Shown one piece after another: positions 59,851-64,000 of a DNA stretch of 64,000 nucleotides (positions are counted from its first letter, which is position 1; every line of letters starts with the position of its first letter). A program made the translations under genes and the position numbers. The notes under the pieces were generated by a model that saw only the letters and a program-made list of their open reading frames with translations, was not told the origin of the DNA and made no database searches. Source of the DNA: Cyclospora cayetanensis (taxonomy: Eukaryota > Apicomplexa > Conoidasida > Eucoccidiorida > Eimeriidae); assembly GCF_002999335.1 (NCBI RefSeq), contig NW_020312122.1, forward strand, positions 1-64,000. The letters run 5' to 3'.

Positions 59851-60420
59851 GTGAACACACCTACGATTGCGGAAATGAATGCACCGCAACTAGGCGCTGA
59901 GGCTTCGCGCTTCGTGCTGACGGCTTCTCTCTTTCTGTGCGTTTGTCTGTGTCAATGTTGCACGGCTCTACAGCAGGGCGGCAAAAGAAGCCCATATCGA
60001 GCCAGCTGCCCGAGTGCCATGAACTTCTTTTCGAGAAGATGAGAAAGCAGCTCGTTGCTTCACATGCATTCACGTTTGCTGTGACGGAAAAGCCTTTATC
60101 CAAGGGAGGCAGTGCAAGAGACAGGAAGCCAGCTAGCCGAATGGGCGTGCACAGCAGAAGCAAGCAGGAACTGCCAGGCAGACGTCCATGCGCACATCGA
60201 GCAGGGAAAGAGACTCTCGTGGATGATGCAAAAGAAGCAGAAGACAGGAAAGGAGCTGGAGCGTGTGGAAACGCTTCAAAAACAGAGATCCATCTACCGC
60301 CAAGTCAAAAAAACGCTCCTGAGTTTCGTTAGCAGAAGCTGCAAAGCGCTGGAAATCCGTCATAAAATGCATGCAAGCACGCATGTAAATATCAGGGAGT
60401 ATCTGTGTAGTGACACTTGA
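59851..60420 (+). CDS. Candidate small secreted Cys-rich / basic protein
   Basis: The frame from 59875 begins MNAPQLGAEASRFVLTASLF and continues LCVCLCQCCTALQQGG, a plausible signal peptide. It stops at 60042. A charged helical stretch (KKQKTGKELERVETLQKQRS) lies in the same phase further on (60112-60420), and a third frame between them also looks protein-like. No strong splice pair links them, so either an intron is missed or these are chance frames. The minus strand has an alternative frame here too. Weak call. Confidence 0.22.
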
Positions 60421-60500
60421 AAGCACACGCCGCTGCCGTTGCTGCTGCTGCCGTTGCTGCTGCTGCCGCCCATGAAGACAAAGGGGTGCAGCAGCGGTAT

Positions 60501-62158
60501 TTAGTGTGTGACTTCCTGCTTTTGCCCGTTAAGAGGAAAGAAGAGAGAAAGCTGTCTCTTCTTTTGTCTGTACTTTGCAACAGCGTGCGTTGCATCAAAG
60601 GCACACGGCAGCGCCAACTCAAAGGCTTCCCCAGAGACGGCAAAACACCCCTTCACGGTTAGCACATTGCTGCCGCTGCTGCTGCTAGAGCTGTCTGACG
60701 CAGAAAGGATTTCCAGTGTATCTGGAGCGACTGCAGCAGCGAAAACAACCCGAAACTCTGGCACCCCCCCCTCCGAAATGTGCAAACTTAGCGTGTAGTT
60801 GGCTGCTGCTGCGGGCTGCAGCTGCGCCTGATGCTCTTGCAACAGCTGCGAAAAGCAGTGCTGCAGCATGGGCTTTGTAGTCGCAAGAGGGTCTGGTTCC
60901 TCTTTCTGCGTTTGCTGCTGTAGGCAATCCTTCTCACGCTGCATCTGCCGATGCACTGCTGCATGCGCTGCTGCGGAACTGCTAGCGCTTTCGGTGCTGA
61001 CAGTTGCTGAAGCCTCTGATCTGCGGAACCGTCTTGTGGTCGTAGCACTTAGAAGTGGTTGGTGCTCCGAATGCTGCTCTTGCTGTTGCAGCTTCTTGTC
61101 TAGCACCAATGAATACGGTGCACTTGCATTGCTGCTGCTGGGACTGTTGCTATTGTTGTCGCTGATAGTGCTCACACTGTTTCTATCGTTGTTGCTCATA
61201 CTGTTGCTATTGTTTTTGCTCATACTGTTGCTACTGTTTCTGCTCATACTGTTGCTACTGTTTCTGCTCATACTGCTGCTATTGTTTCTGCTCATACTGT
61301 TGCTATTGTTTTTGCTCATACTGCTGCTATTGTTTCTGCTCATACTGCTGCTGTTGCTGCTTTGCGCCTTCAAGTTCTGCTCCTGCTGCTGTGCCTTGTG
61401 TGGGGATTCTGGTGCCTCAGTTTCTCCGCCTATCACTTCGATGAGAGAGGCCCCCTTTGCAGCGGCAGCTGGCTTCCCCTCGAGGTGTTGTTGTTGTTGC
61501 CGCAATGCTTGAAGCGGATCGAAGCTCAGCGGTGTCTGATGGTGCTGCTCTTCCTGCTGTTGACGCAACTGCTCCGCCTCCTTGCGTGATGGCAGATGAA
61601 CACTTACCTCCTGCCTTTGAGACTGAGACTCAGCAGCTGCAGCGGCTGCAAGCGCAGACCCCACCTTAGCAGCAGCAGCAGCAGCAGCTTCTTTAGCAGC
61701 AGCAGCAGCAGCAGCTCGTGCAGCAGGAGAGAGACAGGCGACTTGCGGCAAGTGCTCTTGAGGCTGCTTCGATCCCTTGTACAAAAGTTTCGGGAAAGAA
61801 AACGTTTCCAGTAGGGGGTTCACCGTTACTGTGCATGCAGCCGCTGCTGCTGCTGCACTCTGCCCAGCTCCTGCTATGCTTTTCGCTGTTGCTCGTGATA
61901 CCCCCCCCGCGGCATGTACCGAGACAGTGCTACCCCCAGGAAGACGCAGAACCTCATCTATCTGCTGCTGCTGCTGCTGCTGATGCTGATGCTGATGCTC
62001 CTGGCGTGCCAACATCTCCTCCAGCGGAAGTAACTGTTGCAAACACAAAGAGCTGAGGAGACACTTGAAACGCGGATTGGCACGGGCCTCCTTCACAGCT
62101 GCTGGGTGTACCACTACGTCCACAACTACCCTGCTGCAAGCTGAATTCGCGCTGCTGC

Positions 62159-62193
<35 letters not shown>

Positions 62194-62981
62194 TCGCCCT
62201 TGTTATTGCTGCTATTGCTGCTGCTGCTGGTGCTGCTGCTGGTGCTGCTGCTGGTGCTGCTGCTGCCGACCACGGCCAGCAAGGGAGATAAGCGCGAGTT
62301 ATCTGTACCAGCATTAAGCAGCTCGCTGGACCTGTGGCTGCTCTTTCTGCTGCTGCTGCTACTACTACTACTACTATTGCTGCTATTACTGCTATTGCTG
62401 CCATCAAGGCTGGATTCTTTTGGGGGCAGAACCCTCCGACTGCCAATGCTGACAGTAATCTTTGCCGTTTGCCACTCGGCAGCCGTAGCAGGCAGTTTGC
62501 TGCTGGTGCGTTGCTCAGGAGGCTTGATATTTGTAGAGCAGCACACATTGATAAAGTAATCCAGCTGCCGCCACACATCCGCAGAGCCCTTGCTGCCGTT
62601 GAGGCTGCTGTTTTTGTCTTGTGGCTCGGTAATCACACGAATCAGCTCATGCTGCTGTTGCTGCTGCAACAGATGTATGCGGAGTCTGAAGACAAAGCCA
62701 GGCGTTGGGGTAAATGCCGCAAGCTCGGGCGTAACTAGAGCTGCCTCCGCTGCTTCTGCATCTGTCACTGCTGCTTGTGGCGGAGCAGAGGCGCCTGCTG
62801 AGTCACCTCGACGCTGTTGGATAGCTGGCTGCTGTTCGATCTGCTGCACCTGCTGCTGCAGCTGCAGCTGCTGCTGAATAAAAGCTCGGTATTGCAGGGG
62901 GTCCTGTTGTGCTAGCTCATCGAGAGTCTTCCAGAGAGCAGCAGCTTGCTGATCTAGCGCGTCCAGGCCGAGAGGTAACAT
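60501..62981 (-). CDS. PIH1-domain protein (axonemal dynein / R2TP-type assembly factor)
   Basis: A single 826-codon exon. Residues about 85-160: PTPGFVFRLRI, then FINVCCSTNIKPPE, which match the PIH1 pattern (PGFVxK...FINIC...I..P). Residues about 290-330, VVVDVVVHPAAVKEARANPR, correspond to the PIH1 (V/I)DVxxHP segment. The last 110 residues (YTLSLHISEGGVPEFRV ... LALPCAFDATHAVAKY) look like the CS/PIH1 C-terminal domain. PIH1 proteins are co-chaperones for dynein and box C/D snoRNP assembly; flagellate microgametes make dynein assembly plausible (inference). Domains are separated by Ser, Ala, Gln and Asn runs and a 24-base tandem repeat. Long compared with usual PIH1 proteins. Confidence 0.78.
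61201..61344 (-). repeat. 24-base tandem repeat, six copies, coding
   Basis: Six end-to-end 24-base units (consensus CTGTTGCTATTGTTTCTGCT plus CATA on the plus strand). On the minus strand they encode an 8-residue repeat of the type MS(R/K)NNS(S/N)S inside the PIH1-domain gene. A length-divergent seventh unit abuts on the left. Confidence 0.85.
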
Positions 62982-64000
62982 CCTGCTGATGCTGTCTTCT
63001 CAGCTGGTGCTGCTGACGGGCTCCGTCTCTCGTCTTCGCCACTTGTACTGCTGCCGATGCAAGGGGGTGGTTGCATGCCGCGCGCAGCTGCACTTAATCC
63101 CGCCACTGTACAGTCTACAAGGCAAGCCTCAAAATGGAGAGGCGGATAGCCGGAACTCAACACTGCGAAGAAGAAATTCTTTCATGCCTACGCATCATAG
63201 AGCCCCTCAGCATCGATGCATAAGTAGGACCCCATGGAGGAAGTCGACAACTTTGAATGCTGAACAAGCCCTCAGCTCTGAAGTGGCACGACTTTGTGGG
63301 TTTTCCGTGCACTAGGTACTTTGTTTTGAGGCCTTGTAACCAGGAATGATGTGCAACGCAGTAGTGGTGCTCCCTGCAGATGCTGCCGTCGCGCCCTCTA
63401 GAGCAGCAGCAGCAGCAGGCGGTTCGCTGAACAAGCCGGAAGTCCGTTACATTGCAGCAACGCAGTAGGATACACCTAAATCTACGCATAAAGATGCTTC
63501 GCACTAGTACTGCGGCACAAGTCCTCGGCTAATGCTGGAATTGCGATGCAGCGACACCATCTCCAGCAGCCGCAATAAAATGGCAGCAGCGCCACGGGCA
63601 GCCGAGGCGGCAGCCCCCGAGTCGGCGTAGTGCAGAAATCATGAAAATTGACCTCTCTGTTTCCTTGCACTCATAAAATTAGCCAAGACATAATACTAAT
63701 CCTCTACGCCGGACACACGTTCATCTTCGGATGATTCCAGACACACGAACTGCAAAAACATGCATGCCATAACCGACTCAATGAAATACGGTCGTCCAGG
63801 ACGACTCTCTACTCAAGGGGGAGCGAACATAAATGCCTCTTAGAATGCGGTCACGGCCGTAGCACTATGCGCAAACAACGACAACCATCTGCAAATCTGG
63901 CGCTTTCCCTGTGTATTGTGCTGGATAAACATGTGGAACCTGTGTGCGCGCCCTGCTAAACGCATGGAAAAGTTAGCATGTTCAGAGAATACGGCCGCTT
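62982..64000. other. Right edge, nothing recognised
   Basis: Only short frames with no recognised domain. The left part would carry the promoter of the PIH1-domain gene. A gene continuing beyond 64000 cannot be excluded. Confidence 0.35.

Noticed and set aside
61201..61344. CRISPR-like array (24-base direct repeats)
   Set aside because: The units are contiguous without spacers, in a eukaryotic coding frame; a coding minisatellite instead.
60868..61512. Plus-strand 214-codon Leu-rich frame
   Set aside because: Antisense of the Asn/Ser/Gln repeats in the PIH1 gene; translating CTG-type runs gives Leu in this frame. No independent evidence.
62065..62559. Plus-strand Leu-rich frame
   Set aside because: Also antisense of PIH1 gene repeats.

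Overview
This window looks like nuclear DNA of an apicomplexan coccidian, most likely Eimeria. The coding DNA is dense in CAG/CTG-type trinucleotides that give runs of Gln, Ala, Ser and Leu. Several genes carry short GT-AG introns. There is a secreted PAN plus GH16 glucanase-type protein (a beta-glucan / oocyst-wall theme), an EGF-module membrane protein of microneme type, and decayed chromovirus (Ty3/Gypsy) retroelements. I see no rRNA, tRNA, CRISPR array or bacterial-type operon. Exon models below come from reading frames, splice-site consensus and phase; none has transcript support.

Layout. 1-11 kb: decayed minus-strand chromovirus copies (gag- and pol-like peptides, LTR-like flanks), interrupted by a two-exon secreted-protein gene at 1.9-3.7 kb. 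12.3-14.9 kb: one long exon encoding a protein with a CtIP/Sae2/Com1-type C-terminus. 17.2-19.9 kb: a three-exon PAN + GH16 glucanase gene (minus). 20.5-21.4 kb: uncertain small secreted/membrane ORFs. 23.5-27.6 kb: a plus-strand chromovirus relic in order gag, RT, RNase H, integrase, chromodomain. 30.7-33.0 kb: a CAMK/SNF1-like Ser/Thr kinase. 34.1-36.4 kb: a minus-strand gene joining an SSXT-like segment and a SANT domain, next to a Gln-rich reading frame. 37.5-41.7 kb: ORC3-like. 44.0-46.5 kb: EGF-repeat type I membrane protein. 46.5-51.2 kb: gene-poor. 51.3-52.2 kb: polytopic membrane protein. 53.6-57.9 kb: five-exon PH-domain protein with a long disordered tail (minus). 60.5-63.0 kb: PIH1-domain protein (minus).

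The genes do not form a pathway or operon. Taken together they are typical of a coccidian chromosome in which repeat-rich coding islands (nuclear functions: end resection, origin recognition, chromatin; flagellar dynein pre-assembly; oocyst-wall glucan; invasion-type surface protein) alternate with gene-poor stretches holding old retroelements. The least expected items are the CtIP/Sae2-like protein, the SSXT-SANT combination, and the two dissected chromovirus relics.
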